A stretch of 64,000 bases of DNA from Bacteroidaceae bacterium (GCA_902362375.1 CABIVS010000012.1:62645-126644); one strand, 5' to 3'; counted from the stretch's first letter, positions 43,521-53,148 are shown. The notes: generated by a model not told the origin, from the sequence alone. Program-made: numbers and translations.

Positions 43521-45212
43521 CTAGTCAGTCATTAACTTTCTATAACGAACACGCTTCGGCTCTTCATTTCCCAAACGTTTCATTTTGTTTTCTTCGTATT
43601 CTGAATAAGACCCTTCGAAGTAGAATACATTGGAGTCTCCTTCAAAAGCCAGAATGTGTGTACAGATACGGTCGAGGAACCAACGGTCATGCGAGATAAC
43701 TACGGCACAGCCGGCAAAATCTTCCAGACCTTCTTCCAAAGCACGCAGTGTGTTTACGTCAATATCATTGGTAGGCTCATCGAGCAACAGTACATTGCCT
43801 TCTTCTTTCAAAGCCATCGCCAAGTGTAAACGGTTTCTTTCACCACCGGACAGTACACCGCAAAGTTTTTCCTGATCGCCTCCGGAGAAATTGAAACGGG
43901 AAAGGTATGCACGCGCATTGATGTCACGTCCTCCCATGCGGATCAACTCATTGCCACCGGAAATTATCTGGTAAACACTCTTATTCGGATCAATGTCTCT
44001 GTGTTGCTGGTCTACATACGCCACCTTTACAGTCTCTCCTACTTCAAATTCTCCTTTATCTACTGTCTCCAATCCCATAATCAGACGGAACAGTGTCGTC
44101 TTTCCCGCACCATTGGGACCGATCACACCGACAATACCATTAGGAGGAAGCATAAAGTTCAAATCGTCAAACAACAGTTTATCGCCGTATGCTTTAGCCA
44201 CCTGTTTCGCTTCAATGACTTTATTACCCAGACGCGGACCATTCGGAATGAAGATTTCAAGTTTTTCTTCTTTCTCTTTCACGTCTTCATTCAGCAACTT
44301 GTCATAAGAGTTAAGACGTGCCTTACCCTTTGCCTGACGGGCTTTCGGAGCCATGCGCACCCATTCCAACTCACGTTCCAGTGTTTTGCGACGTTTGCTG
44401 ACGGTCTTTTCTTCCATTTCCATGCGTTTTGTCTTCTGTTCCAGCCAGGAAGAGTAGTTACCTTTCCAGGGAATACCTTCACCACGGTCTAGTTCGAGAA
44501 TCCATCCGGCTACATGATCGAGGAAGTAACGGTCGTGCGTCACGGCAATAACCGTACCTTCATATTGCTGAAGATGTTGTTCCAACCAGTCGATAGATTC
44601 TGCATCCAAGTGGTTGGTAGGTTCGTCCAGCAAGAGCACATCCGGTTTCTGCAACAACAAACGACATAAAGCTACCCGGCGGCGTTCACCTCCGGACAGG
44701 TTTTCTACCGGCTGATCTTCAGGCGGACAACGGAGAGCATCCATCGCACGTTCCAGTTTGCTATCCAGATTCCATGCATCAGTCGCATCAATGATATCTT
44801 GCAGTTCGCCCTGACGGGCAAAAAGAGCATCCATCTTATCCTGATCCTCGTAGTACTCCGGTAAACCGAACTTCTGATTGATTTCTTCGTATTCTGTCAG
44901 TGCGTCAACAATGGGTTGCACACCTTCCATTACTACTTCTTTTACTGTCTTTGTGTTGTCTAAATAAGGTTCCTGTGCCAGGTAACCCACGGAATATCCC
45001 GGAGAGAACACCACTTCTCCCTGATAGGATTTCTCCAAACCGGCGATGATCTTCAATAACGTTGATTTACCGGAACCGTTCAAACCGATAATACCGATTT
45101 TCGCTCCATAGAAAAACGACAGGTAAATGTCTTTCAGCACATTCTTATTGGGGGTGAAAGCCTTGCTCACTCCCACCATCGAGAAGATAATTTTTTTATC
45201 GTCAGCAGCCAT
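43521..45212 (-). CDS. ettA: ABC-F translation factor EttA (energy-dependent translational throttle)
   Basis: 563 residues from ATG 45212 (MAADDKKIIFSMVGVSKAF); the longer in-frame extension runs over the promoter. Two ATP-binding domains are seen. NBD1 has GLNGSGKST, LSGGERRRVALCR and LLLDEPTNHLD. NBD2 has GPNGAGKTT, LSGGERNRLHLAM and LLLDEPTNDID. The arm and the charged P-site linker (EEKTVSKRRKTLERELEWV) match EttA more than Uup or resistance ABC-F proteins. EttA binds the ribosomal E site and gates translation by ATP/ADP status. Confidence 0.93.
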   Translation of the reverse strand: MAADDKKIIFSMVGVSKAFTPNKNVLKDIYLSFFYGAKIGIIGLNGSGKSTLLKIIAGLEKSYQGEVVFSPGYSVGYLAQEPYLDNTKTVKEVVMEGVQPIVDALTEYEEINQKFGLPEYYEDQDKMDALFARQGELQDIIDATDAWNLDSKLERAMDALRCPPEDQPVENLSGGERRRVALCRLLLQKPDVLLLDEPTNHLDAESIDWLEQHLQQYEGTVIAVTHDRYFLDHVAGWILELDRGEGIPWKGNYSSWLEQKTKRMEMEEKTVSKRRKTLERELEWVRMAPKARQAKGKARLNSYDKLLNEDVKEKEEKLEIFIPNGPRLGNKVIEAKQVAKAYGDKLLFDDLNFMLPPNGIVGVIGPNGAGKTTLFRLIMGLETVDKGEFEVGETVKVAYVDQQHRDIDPNKSVYQIISGGNELIRMGGRDINARAYLSRFNFSGGDQEKLCGVLSGGERNRLHLAMALKEEGNVLLLDEPTNDIDVNTLRALEEGLEDFAGCAVVISHDRWFLDRICTHILAFEGDSNVFYFEGSYSEYEENKMKRLGNEEPKRVRYRKLMTD

Positions 45213-45242
45213 ATGTATGATTATATATTGTTGATAATGGCA

Positions 45243-45250
45243 CAAAGATA
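45243..45250 (-). promoter_or_regulatory. -7 box of ettA
   Basis: Minus-strand TATCTTTG, a perfect match, about 31 nt upstream of ATG 45212. Confidence 0.5.
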
Positions 45251-45269
45251 AGAAAAATGTTTGAATTCT

Positions 45270-45300
45270 TTTGGAGTTATAAAAAAATGTTCTACCTTTG
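45270..45300 (+). promoter_or_regulatory. Promoter of tRNA-Lys
   Basis: TTTG (45270-45273), a 19-bp spacer and TACCTTTG (45293-45300) match the Bacteroides -33/-7 consensus at both elements. It is 32 bp before the mature tRNA 5' end. Confidence 0.85.
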
Positions 45301-45332
45301 CACCCGCATTCGAAAGAAAGCACTGAAGGACC

Positions 45333-45405
45333 GATTCGCTAGCTCAGCAGGTAGAGCACAACACTTTTAATGTTGGGGTCCTGGGTTCGAGCCCCAGGCG
45401 GATCA
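45333..45405 (+). tRNA. tRNA-Lys (anticodon UUU)
   Basis: A 73-nt cloverleaf. The acceptor GATTCGC/GCGGATC (45333-45339 and 45398-45404) pairs with one G-T. The D-stem is GCTC/GAGC. The anticodon stem CAACA/TGTTG surrounds loop CTTTTAA with anticodon TTT at 45366-45368. The T-arm is CTGGG-TTCGAGC-CCCAG, and the discriminator is A. CCA is not encoded. A consensus promoter precedes it and a hairpin terminator follows. Confidence 0.97.
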
Positions 45406-45429
45406 CTGAAACACAGAACAGAAAAAGAT

Positions 45430-45470
45430 AACTCCTACAATATCAAGGTATTGCAGGAGTTTTTTTTATA
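45430..45470 (+). terminator. Terminator of tRNA-Lys
   Basis: AACTCCTACAATA pairs with TATTGCAGGAGTT (one mismatch) and is followed by a run of T, 25 nt after the tRNA. Confidence 0.85.
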
Positions 45471-45517
45471 TTATATCCGTAATCAATAATCACTATCATA
45501 TTTTCTAAAAATGATAG

Positions 45518-46468
45518 TCACACTTTTCTCTGCAACTCTTTCACCATATGAAAAGGTGCGTCCTGATAAAGCCCTGACTTATCTAATGCACTACTTATAT
45601 GCTTATATCCGCATTTTTCATACATAGCAACAGCATTTCCAAACTCGTGATATGAAACAATATACATATGTGTATATCCTGCCTTTATTGCTCGTTGTTC
45701 TATTAGCTGCAGTAGACGTTTTCCAATTCCTTTTCCCCTAAGTTCCGGTTTAAAATGGAATTTTGACAATTCAGCATACTCTTGGGGCAGGCCTTTAGTT
45801 GGATAAAAGCCGGCACCACCCAATATTACACCGTCACATTCAACCACCCAATATTCTGCATTTTTTATATTAAAAGTCTGAAACATCATATCTGTATGTG
45901 GATCATCATAAAATGTACCGACTTTAGGAGCGTCATGTTCTTCAACTGAAGCACGAAGTACACAAGCAATTGAAGTATTATCTTCTTCCTCTATTGGACG
46001 TATAACAATGGGCGCAACCTTCTTAACTGCAAGATTTGTTTCCTTTTCGTTCATTGTATTATAAATGAAGTCCATACTATTTATTATCTTTTGCAGTTGG
46101 TTATCATTCAGGTGTGCAAAAATTTCCTCCACAGATTGATTAGCGGCAGCATTTAAGCGATGATAAATTTCACATCCTTTTTGTGTGAGATTTATCAGCC
46201 CCATGCGACTATCTCTTTCTGTTCCTTTTCGACATATATACCCTTTTTGTTCCAGTTGTTTTAATAAACGGGAGAGCAAACCTTTATCCATGTTTAACTC
46301 ACTGGATATATCTTTGGAACTTCTGTCAGGGTGCAAATAAACATCCTGAATAATGCGAACCTCGGGAAGTCCAAATTCACTTTCTAAATAATACTTATTA
46401 AGTACGCCTAACAACTTTGTATAGAACCTATTAAAGGCTCTTATACTATTCAAATGTTCCTGTTTCAT
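45518..46468 (-). CDS. MarR-family regulator fused to a GNAT acetyltransferase
   Basis: 316 residues. Residues 1-145 form a MarR winged helix (RSSKDISSELNMDKGLLSRL recognition region, wing GTERDSRMGLINLTQKG). About 150-316 form a GNAT domain with the acetyl-CoA loop RGKGIGKRLLQL and the late YEKCGYKHI strand. In related fusions the acetyltransferase acts on small amines. A perfect 12-bp palindrome overlaps its own -33 element, so autorepression is likely. Its predicted -7 box ends only 4 nt before the ATG. Confidence 0.9.
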   Translation of the reverse strand: MKQEHLNSIRAFNRFYTKLLGVLNKYYLESEFGLPEVRIIQDVYLHPDRSSKDISSELNMDKGLLSRLLKQLEQKGYICRKGTERDSRMGLINLTQKGCEIYHRLNAAANQSVEEIFAHLNDNQLQKIINSMDFIYNTMNEKETNLAVKKVAPIVIRPIEEEDNTSIACVLRASVEEHDAPKVGTFYDDPHTDMMFQTFNIKNAEYWVVECDGVILGGAGFYPTKGLPQEYAELSKFHFKPELRGKGIGKRLLQLIEQRAIKAGYTHMYIVSYHEFGNAVAMYEKCGYKHISSALDKSGLYQDAPFHMVKELQRKV

Positions 46469-46472
46469 GGCG

Positions 46473-46510
46473 CAAAGATACGCCCTTTAGTTGACTTTGT
46501 CAACTAAAGG
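46473..46510 (-). promoter_or_regulatory. MarR-type operator overlapping a promoter
   Basis: CCTTTAGTTGAC (46484-46495) and GTCAACTAAAGG (46499-46510) are perfect 12-bp arms around TTT. On the minus strand the -33 TTG (46501-46503) lies in the palindrome, 20 bp before the -7 box TATCTTTG (46473-46480). Binding would block RNA polymerase, consistent with autoregulation. Confidence 0.8.
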
Positions 46511-46594
46511 AAGAAATATATTATTTATCACAAACTTTCATGGCAACAGTCATGAACAAAGGGGATCTTTCTTTTTTATATTTTCCCAATATAC

Positions 46595-48481
46595 TTATTC
46601 AACAGGCATAGAATGGCACGGTAATTCGATTACAAAAGTAGTACCTGTTCCCAGTTGGGAATCTACTATTATCCGTCCGTTCATCTTTTCGACAATCAAC
46701 TTACAGATGGATAAGCCCAAACCTGCCCCTTGAGCAAAAGAGTCCAACTTCTCAAACCTTTCGAATATCTTTTCAAGCATATTCTGCGGAATACCCCGGC
46801 CGGTATCTTTAACACCGATTCGGACAAGCTGCCGGTCTACCTCATAGAAGACTTCCACATATCCGGTGGTGGTGTTCTTTAAGGCATTCGAGAGGAAGTT
46901 TCTCAATATCAGCTTAATGCGCGGCCTATCCAGTTCCGCCAAAGAATCATGCTCCGGATAGTGGGTCAGGAGTTCAACACCGGAGGGTACTTGATGAATG
47001 TGCTCCGCTACACTCTCGTCAAGAAGTTCGGTAAGATTGACCCAATCCGGATGCAGTTCCAGATAACCGGACTCTATCTTAGAAAGATCAATCACATTAT
47101 TAATCAGATCAAGCAGAAGTTTGTTGTTATGACTGATCTGGGAATTATAGAATTCTTTTTCCGCCGCATTTTCCGTACTGCCCAACAAACTTGAGAATCC
47201 AATAATGGCATTTAAAGGAGTACGGATCTCGTGGCTCATATTAGCCAGGAAAGCAGACTTTAAACGATCGGATGACTCGGCTTTATCACGTGCTTTGACA
47301 AGCATTTCTTCTGTTTTTTTTAGCTCTGTAATATCATAATTAATGCTGATAATTTCGATCATCCGATCTTGCGGAGCGTATCTCTTTACTAACAGATTGA
47401 CATACGTCCATATGCATGTGCCGTCCTCCCTAAGGATACGCATCTCTTTACCTAGTTTGACAGCAAGTCCCTTTCGTGCATCGTCCAGAAACTGAATCAG
47501 CAGGGCACGGTCGTCGGGATGAAAATGCCGGTATGTACCAAGAATCTCGGATAACGGAGTTCCATCCGATTCACCCACATTTCTGTACCAGTTTTTTTGG
47601 GCATAGCCGTGTCCATTCAAAACATTAAAGTGAGCATAACCGACCTTGGCATAATCGCCAACCAGTTCGAAAAACTCCTCAAACTCCTGTATTTTATTAT
47701 AGGCTATGGTTGTTTCTGTCTTATCTGCATTAATCAACAAATAATTGATCGGTTGGCATTTGCTATCATATAATGTAGTCACTTTAGTCACCAAATCAAT
47801 CGTGCCTTCCTTTCGGGAGCTCTGATAATAGGTCCCGACTTTCGAGAAGTCATAACGAAAAGTAAAGTCGGCATCCTCATACATCTTCAACCGTTCTTTC
47901 ATCTCCTTCGGGAAAATTGGGTTCTCGAAAATATTGATACCCAAGATGTCTTCTTTCTTCTCCACATGAAACATCTCCAATTCCCTATCGTTCAAATCCA
48001 CCAACGTCCCATCCATATCATACAACTCGATACCAATGGGTAAATGCTTGAAAATGTTATATAAGAGACGTTCACTGTATTGCAAGGCCTGATAAGCAGA
48101 TGCCATATCAGGACCATCCTGCACTTCGGCTATTCCATAAACAATTTCATTTCCGTCTTCGTCTGTTTCTCGAAAGCAAATCTTACTGCGTATCCAAACG
48201 GCTCCTTTTACTGTATCGAGCAAATATACCGTTTCCGGTCTTTGATGCACACCAAAAGAATGAACAGTTGTAGGAGGTTGCTCTTCTTTCAGAATACGTT
48301 TATTGAAATCTTCAAAACTGATCATTCCGGTCTGATCCAGACCTAACAACTCCAATATAAGTTCAGAACATTCATAACTTGCAGTTGATAAATTGGCTTT
48401 CCACCACCCCATGTTAGCGTTAGCCATCAACTGCGAGAAAAAAGTAAAATCTTGTAGTCTATTCATAACGCTATTTATCAT
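46595..48481 (-). CDS. PAS-domain sensor histidine kinase
   Basis: 628 residues from ATG 48481 (MINSVMNRLQDFTFFSQLMA). A longer reading would need a TTG start inside the -7 box. There is no membrane segment. Two to three PAS modules (to about 395) are followed by HisKA with H417 (NMSHEIRTPLNAIIGFS) and HATPase (GAGLGLSICKLIVEKMNGR). There is no receiver domain and no nearby response regulator. Its kinase core closely resembles that of the orphan kinase at 36037-38658. Cue and partner are unknown. Confidence 0.9.
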   Translation of the reverse strand: MINSVMNRLQDFTFFSQLMANANMGWWKANLSTASYECSELILELLGLDQTGMISFEDFNKRILKEEQPPTTVHSFGVHQRPETVYLLDTVKGAVWIRSKICFRETDEDGNEIVYGIAEVQDGPDMASAYQALQYSERLLYNIFKHLPIGIELYDMDGTLVDLNDRELEMFHVEKKEDILGINIFENPIFPKEMKERLKMYEDADFTFRYDFSKVGTYYQSSRKEGTIDLVTKVTTLYDSKCQPINYLLINADKTETTIAYNKIQEFEEFFELVGDYAKVGYAHFNVLNGHGYAQKNWYRNVGESDGTPLSEILGTYRHFHPDDRALLIQFLDDARKGLAVKLGKEMRILREDGTCIWTYVNLLVKRYAPQDRMIEIISINYDITELKKTEEMLVKARDKAESSDRLKSAFLANMSHEIRTPLNAIIGFSSLLGSTENAAEKEFYNSQISHNNKLLLDLINNVIDLSKIESGYLELHPDWVNLTELLDESVAEHIHQVPSGVELLTHYPEHDSLAELDRPRIKLILRNFLSNALKNTTTGYVEVFYEVDRQLVRIGVKDTGRGIPQNMLEKIFERFEKLDSFAQGAGLGLSICKLIVEKMNGRIIVDSQLGTGTTFVIELPCHSMPVE

Positions 48482-48499
48482 TTTAATATTTTTCGGGCG

Positions 48500-48507
48500 C
48501 AAAAATA
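48500..48507 (-). promoter_or_regulatory. -7 box of the histidine kinase gene
   Basis: Minus-strand TATTTTTG fits TAnnTTTG and lies 18 nt upstream of ATG 48481. It helps to choose that start. Confidence 0.5.
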
Positions 48508-48585
48508 GATATTACCGCCAAACCGGACTTTCAAAAAGATACTTTTTTAGCATATTATAAGAAGATTATTCGTCATTAAACTAAA

Positions 48586-48636
48586 AAACAAACGGTTAGA
48601 GCAATCTCTTTGAGAGAAAGTTCCAACCGTTTGTTT
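48586..48636 (-). terminator. Terminator of the esterase gene
   Basis: AAACAAACGGTT (48586-48597) pairs perfectly with AACCGTTTGTTT (48625-48636), with a T run on the minus strand. It is 24 bp downstream of the esterase stop. Confidence 0.8.
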
Positions 48637-48659
48637 GGGGTAGTTCTCGCGTTTCTGTT

Positions 48660-50045
48660 TTACTTTTTCAAGGACTGATAAACGGCTTTTGCCATCACTT
48701 TAGCGCCTTCTTCATTCGGATGAATCTTATCAGGGAACAAATCAGGCATTCCGTCCATTGCCGCATGAAGATCGATAACAGGCAGGCCATTTTTCTTAGC
48801 AACCTTCCTTATCATCGGAATAATTTCTTTAGAGATAATATCATCGTTAATATTATCTCCGGTCTGATAGGCTTTGGAAGGATAGCAAAGATAAATCTTC
48901 GGTTGAGCAGGCAATGCTTTGAAAGCATCTACCATCGTCTGCAAATCTTTCGTGAAGTCCGCCTTATACTTCCAATTGAATGATTTACTGTCATTTGTAC
49001 CCAATTTGATAACAACGATATTGGGATTGAAAGCCAGTGCATCCCGATAAGCCTTCTCATTCATATAAGGATGATCGCCCTTGTTCAACAGAGTGCGTGC
49101 ACTTACTCCGAAATTCTTTACCCAATAAGCCTCCCCCAACATACGACTTAACACAGCCGGATAACTGTCACGATTGCGATTCTTGATACGTGCCCCATAC
49201 GTAATGCTATTGCCGATGCAAGCTACACGGATAGCATCTTTATGAGGCACTTTGAAACTACGGAGCCAGGATGTCAGTTCATTCAGCATTTCATTCTTGT
49301 AAAGAAAACCTTCACGAATCCCCCATCCATGCCCGCCGGAAGGATAGATATGAAGTACTGAAGGAACATTGTTCTTGTTCAGAGCCAGATAATAATTAAC
49401 TCCATTAGCAGGTGGAACGACCTTATCGTCATCACTATATACGATAAAAGCACGCGGCGTATCTTTCGTCACTTGCTTTTCATTGGAATATTCTGTTTCC
49501 AGTTCGGCAGAAGCATCTTTACCCAATAGATTATCATGAGATCCCATGTGGGTATATGACTTATCCATCGTAATCACAGGATAGAAAAGAATCTGGAAAT
49601 TCGGACGAAGTTCCGGTTTAGCATGAGTGGCAATGGTGGATGCCAGATGTCCGCCGGCAGAAGAGCCCATAATACCGATGTCATTCGGATTCAGATTCCA
49701 TACATCAGCACTGTCACGCACAGTTTTCATAGCAGCTTCGGCATCCGAGATTGGCAGTGTGCGGTCGCCTTTCGGCATCCGGTATTTCAAAACAATCAAC
49801 GCAATTCCTTGTTTGTTGAAATAGGGTGCCCAATCATACCCCTCGTGGTTGACTGCCAAACCGCTATATCCGCCACCCGGACAAGCGACCACGGCACGCC
49901 CCGTTGCCAGTTCCGGTGCAGGAAGGAATACGCGAAGTGAGGGCTGTTCGATATCAAAAGGTTTCGGAGCATTCTGTGCTACCACTTGTGAACCTGCCAG
50001 TAAGATAAATAACAGGAGAAAAATAGTAGAAAATTTCTGTTTCAT
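48660..50045 (-). CDS. Secreted two-domain esterase: alpha/beta hydrolase plus SGNH hydrolase
   Basis: 461 residues with a signal peptide (to about 23, ending QVVAQ). The N-terminal half is a BD-FAE/acetyl-xylan-esterase-like alpha/beta hydrolase: RAVVACPGGGYSGLAVNHEG forms the oxyanion loop, GIMGSSAGGHLAS holds the nucleophile Ser, and YPSGGHGWG the His. The C-terminal half is SGNH/GDSL: VACIGNSITYGARI (Ser), IVVIKLGTNDS (Asn) and FPDKIHPNEEGA (Asp-x-x-His). It probably removes acyl groups from dietary or host glycans with two sites; substrates are unknown. Confidence 0.9.
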   Translation of the reverse strand: MKQKFSTIFLLLFILLAGSQVVAQNAPKPFDIEQPSLRVFLPAPELATGRAVVACPGGGYSGLAVNHEGYDWAPYFNKQGIALIVLKYRMPKGDRTLPISDAEAAMKTVRDSADVWNLNPNDIGIMGSSAGGHLASTIATHAKPELRPNFQILFYPVITMDKSYTHMGSHDNLLGKDASAELETEYSNEKQVTKDTPRAFIVYSDDDKVVPPANGVNYYLALNKNNVPSVLHIYPSGGHGWGIREGFLYKNEMLNELTSWLRSFKVPHKDAIRVACIGNSITYGARIKNRNRDSYPAVLSRMLGEAYWVKNFGVSARTLLNKGDHPYMNEKAYRDALAFNPNIVVIKLGTNDSKSFNWKYKADFTKDLQTMVDAFKALPAQPKIYLCYPSKAYQTGDNINDDIISKEIIPMIRKVAKKNGLPVIDLHAAMDGMPDLFPDKIHPNEEGAKVMAKAVYQSLKK

Positions 50046-50102
50046 AGTATCTATATACTTTGTTTAATGAATAATTAGACGTGCGAAGATAGTAATTTTA
50101 CG

Positions 50103-50110
50103 TATCTTTG
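50103..50110 (+). promoter_or_regulatory. -7 box of the MATE gene
   Basis: TATCTTTG, a perfect match, 27 nt before ATG 50137. A weaker TATCTTCG lies nearby on the other strand for the divergent esterase gene. Confidence 0.55.
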
Positions 50111-50136
50111 CACCTCATTTTGAATAGAAAAATTAT

Positions 50137-51489
50137 ATGCAAGGAATAAAGAATCTGACAAAAGGCCCAATCAACCGTCAACTGTTTAATCTGGCAATGC
50201 CAATCATGGCAACGTCGTTTATTCAAATGGCATATAGTCTCACAGACATGGCATGGGTAGGACGGTTGGGAAGTGAAGCCGTAGCCGCCATCGGTTCCGT
50301 CGGAATCCTGACGTGGATGTCCGGTTCTATTTCCTTATTAAATAAGGTGGGATCTGAAGTGAGTGTCGGACAATCCATCGGTGCACAAAGCCAGGAAGAT
50401 GCCCGCCACTTCGCGTCCCATAATATCACGATTGCTTTAATTATTTCCATTTGCTGGGGCGGACTCCTTTTTATATTTGCAGAACCTATCATACGTATTT
50501 ACGAACTTGAAGAACATATCACGGCCAATGCCATTCAATATCTGCGGATTGTTTCTACCGGATTACCTTTCGTTTTCCTTTCCGCTGCCTTCACCGGAAT
50601 TTATAATGCAGCAGGACGTAGCAAAATCCCGTTCTTTATCAGTGGCACAGGATTGATTTTGAATATCATTCTGGACCCACTCTTTATATTCGGTTTCGGA
50701 CTGGGAACAAACGGTGCGGCATATGCCACTTGGATTGCGGAAGCAAGCGTTTTCCTGATTTTCATCTATCAGTTGCGTTGCAGGGATGCCCTGCTGGGCG
50801 GTTTCCCTTTCTTCACCCGGCTAAAGAAAAAGTACACGCGGAGAATCCTTAAACTGGGATTACCCGTAGCCACCTTAAATACACTGTTTGCCTTCGTCAA
50901 CATGTTCCTCTGCCGCACTGCCTCTGAACAGGGAGGACACATCGGCTTAATGACGTTCACCACCGGGGGACAAATCGAAGCAATCACCTGGAACACCTCA
51001 CAGGGATTCTCCACCGCACTAAGTGCCTTCATCGCCCAAAACTATGCTGCCGGACGAATCGAACGGGTACTTAAATCCTGGTACACCACCCTATGGATGA
51101 CGGGAATCTTCGGTACACTCTGTACTTTGCTATTCGTTTTCTTCGGAAACGAAGTTTTTGCCATATTCGTGCCCGAACAGGCAGCCTACGAAGCCGGAGG
51201 TGTATTCCTTCGGATCGACGGATATTCCCAACTCTTCATGATGCTCGAAATCACCATGCAGGGAGTTTTCTACGGCATCGGACGCACCATACCTCCCGCC
51301 ATTATCAGCATCAGTTGCAACTATATGCGTATTCCGCTTGCTATCCTGTTTGTGCGGATGGGCATGGGAGTGGAAGGAATATGGTGGGCAGTCTGCGTCA
51401 CCACCGTTGCCAAAGGTTTAATTCTTTTGAGTTGGTTCATTATTATTAAAAAGAAGTGCTTAAGTATTCCTTCAACGATAAAAGGATAA
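50137..51489 (+). CDS. MATE-family multidrug/Na+ efflux transporter
   Basis: 450 residues with 12 helices in two halves. The start KNLTKGPINRQLFNLAMPIM, the MAYSLTDMAWVGRLG loop after helix 1 and the DPLFIFGFGLGTNGAAYATW segment identify a NorM-like MATE antiporter. It exports cationic compounds using Na+ or H+; the sodium gradient from Nqr in this genome could drive it. Substrate is not predictable. It is divergent from the esterase. Confidence 0.93.
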   Translation: MQGIKNLTKGPINRQLFNLAMPIMATSFIQMAYSLTDMAWVGRLGSEAVAAIGSVGILTWMSGSISLLNKVGSEVSVGQSIGAQSQEDARHFASHNITIALIISICWGGLLFIFAEPIIRIYELEEHITANAIQYLRIVSTGLPFVFLSAAFTGIYNAAGRSKIPFFISGTGLILNIILDPLFIFGFGLGTNGAAYATWIAEASVFLIFIYQLRCRDALLGGFPFFTRLKKKYTRRILKLGLPVATLNTLFAFVNMFLCRTASEQGGHIGLMTFTTGGQIEAITWNTSQGFSTALSAFIAQNYAAGRIERVLKSWYTTLWMTGIFGTLCTLLFVFFGNEVFAIFVPEQAAYEAGGVFLRIDGYSQLFMMLEITMQGVFYGIGRTIPPAIISISCNYMRIPLAILFVRMGMGVEGIWWAVCVTTVAKGLILLSWFIIIKKKCLSIPSTIKG

Positions 51490-51571
51490 TGATCATTTTC
51501 CTTTATTAACAAACAAAGGGATTCATCCGAGTTATTTTAACTTAAAAAGTACACGCTTGCCAAATAATATG

Positions 51572-51579
51572 TATCTTTG
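51572..51579 (+). promoter_or_regulatory. -7 box of the OmpA-like lipoprotein gene
   Basis: TATCTTTG, a perfect match, 75 nt before ATG 51654; no -33 TTTG at the right distance. Confidence 0.5.
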
Positions 51580-51653
51580 CATTGTTATTTATAATACGAA
51601 GCGATTCGTATAAAAACATTATTTATAAACCAATTTAAAAAAACATCAACATT

Positions 51654-52370
51654 ATGAACAAGATGAAATTTATGGTTCTCTTCATGAGTATTGCCATGAT
51701 TTTTGGTAGCTGTGGAAGTATGAACAACACTGGTAAAGGTGCTGCTATCGGTGGTGGTTCGGGTGCTGCACTGGGTGCAATCCTGGGAGGTGTTATCGGT
51801 AAAGGTAAAGGCGCCGCTATTGGTGCTGCTATCGGTACGGCAGTAGGTGCAGGTACGGGTGCTCTTATCGGTAAGAAGATGGACAAAGCAGCAGCAGAAG
51901 CAAAACAAATTGAAGGCGCACAAGTAGAACAGATAACAGACAACAACGGATTGCAAGCCGTGAAAGTAACATTCGATTCGGGTATTCTTTTCACTACCGG
52001 TAATGCAACTCTAAGTGCTGCTGCTAAATCTGCTTTAAGCAAGTTTGCCAACAATGTGCTCAATCAGAACCGGGATATGGACGTGTCTATCTACGGATAC
52101 ACCGACAACCAGGGCTGGAAAAACAGCACTGCCGCACAAAGCCAGCAGAAAAATCTGAACTTGTCACAAGAACGTGCACAGAGCGTGTCCAGTTATTTGT
52201 TGAGCTGTGGTGTTTCCACCAATCAAATCAAAGGTGTACAGGGAATGGGTGAAAGCGATCCCGTTGCAAGCAATGACACTGCTGCCGGTCGTGAACAAAA
52301 CCGTCGTGTAGAAGTATACATGTACGCAAGTGAACAGATGATTAAAGATGCACAGGCAGCTGCTAATTAA
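51654..52370 (+). CDS. OmpA-family lipoprotein with a glycine-zipper region
   Basis: 238 residues. A lipoprotein signal ([11 protein letters not shown]) places the lipidated Cys at 20. A glycine-zipper domain follows (about 27-75; [19 protein letters not shown]), and an OmpA peptidoglycan-binding domain (about 115-230) has [20 protein letters not shown] and [15 protein letters not shown] plus [10 protein letters not shown]. It probably tethers the outer membrane to peptidoglycan. It overlaps mtgA by 23 bp, coupling it to a cell-wall synthase. Confidence 0.92.
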   Translation: MNKMKFMVLFMSIAMIFGSCGSMNNTGKGAAIGGGSGAALGAILGGVIGKGKGAAIGAAIGTAVGAGTGALIGKKMDKAAAEAKQIEGAQVEQITDNNGLQAVKVTFDSGILFTTGNATLSAAAKSALSKFANNVLNQNRDMDVSIYGYTDNQGWKNSTAAQSQQKNLNLSQERAQSVSSYLLSCGVSTNQIKGVQGMGESDPVASNDTAAGREQNRRVEVYMYASEQMIKDAQAAAN

Positions 52371-53091
52371 AAAAATTCTGCGCTATACGCGCAACCTGCT
52401 GATTTTCTTCTTTGCATCCACCCTGTTGGCAGTGATTGTGTATCGGTTTATGCCGGTTTATGTCACTCCGTTGATGGTTATCCGAAGCGTTCAGCAGATT
52501 TTTTCAGGAGATAAACCCACGTGGAAGCACACGTGGGTTTCTTTTGATAAGATATCTCCCAACCTGCCGATGGCGGTCATAGCCTCCGAAGACAACCGTT
52601 TTGCCGAACACAACGGATTCGATCTTGTAGAAATCAAGAAGGCGATGAAAGAGAACGAAACACGCAAACGGAAACGCGGAGCAAGCACCATCAGTCAGCA
52701 GACAGCCAAGAATGTGTTCTTATGGCCGCAATCTTCGTGGGTACGCAAGGGACTCGAAGTCTACTTCACGTTTCTCATCGAACTGTTCTGGTCGAAAGAA
52801 CGAATCATGGAAGTCTATCTCAACTCTATAGAAATGGGAAATGGCATCTATGGCGCACAAGCTACCGCAAAGATCAAATTCGGAACAACAGCCGCCCAGC
52901 TGACCCGGGGACAATGCGCACTTATCGCCGCTACCCTGCCCAATCCGATACGGTTTAACTCGGCGAAACCTTCGTCATACATATTAAAACGACAAAAGCA
53001 GATATTACGGCTAATGAATCTGGTTCCAAAATTTCCACCTGAAGAAAAAGCCGTTGAAAAGAAAAAAGGCAAAAACAAGAAAAGCAAGTGA
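52348..53091 (+). CDS. mtgA: Monofunctional biosynthetic peptidoglycan transglycosylase
   Basis: 247 residues: an N-terminal helix (about 15-35) and a GT51 domain polymerising lipid II into glycan. [16 protein letters not shown] has the catalytic Glu, [13 protein letters not shown] and [20 protein letters not shown] the remaining GT51 motifs. There is no transpeptidase domain. The C-terminus is strongly basic ([12 protein letters not shown]). The start lies inside the end of the OmpA gene and no better internal start exists, so the overlap is real. Confidence 0.93.
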   Translation: MHRQLLIKKILRYTRNLLIFFFASTLLAVIVYRFMPVYVTPLMVIRSVQQIFSGDKPTWKHTWVSFDKISPNLPMAVIASEDNRFAEHNGFDLVEIKKAMKENETRKRKRGASTISQQTAKNVFLWPQSSWVRKGLEVYFTFLIELFWSKERIMEVYLNSIEMGNGIYGAQATAKIKFGTTAAQLTRGQCALIAATLPNPIRFNSAKPSSYILKRQKQILRLMNLVPKFPPEEKAVEKKKGKNKKSK

Positions 53092-53113
53092 CAATTGAAT
53101 CATAAATAAAAAG

Positions 53114-53148
53114 AAAGGAGCAACGAGGATCTATCCCCTTGCTCCTTT
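53114..53148. terminator. Bidirectional terminator between mtgA and the sigma factor gene
   Basis: AAAGGAGCAA (53114-53123) and TTGCTCCTTT (53139-53148) form a perfect 10-bp stem between convergent genes. Confidence 0.8.

Noticed and set aside
45213..45332. Extended ettA N-terminus
   Set aside because: The extra codons overlap the ettA -7 box and the divergent tRNA promoter.
51720..51880. Collagen-like or PE-PGRS-like repeat
   Set aside because: The Gly/Ala-rich stretch matches a glycine-zipper domain of OmpA-type lipoproteins, not a longer repeat protein.
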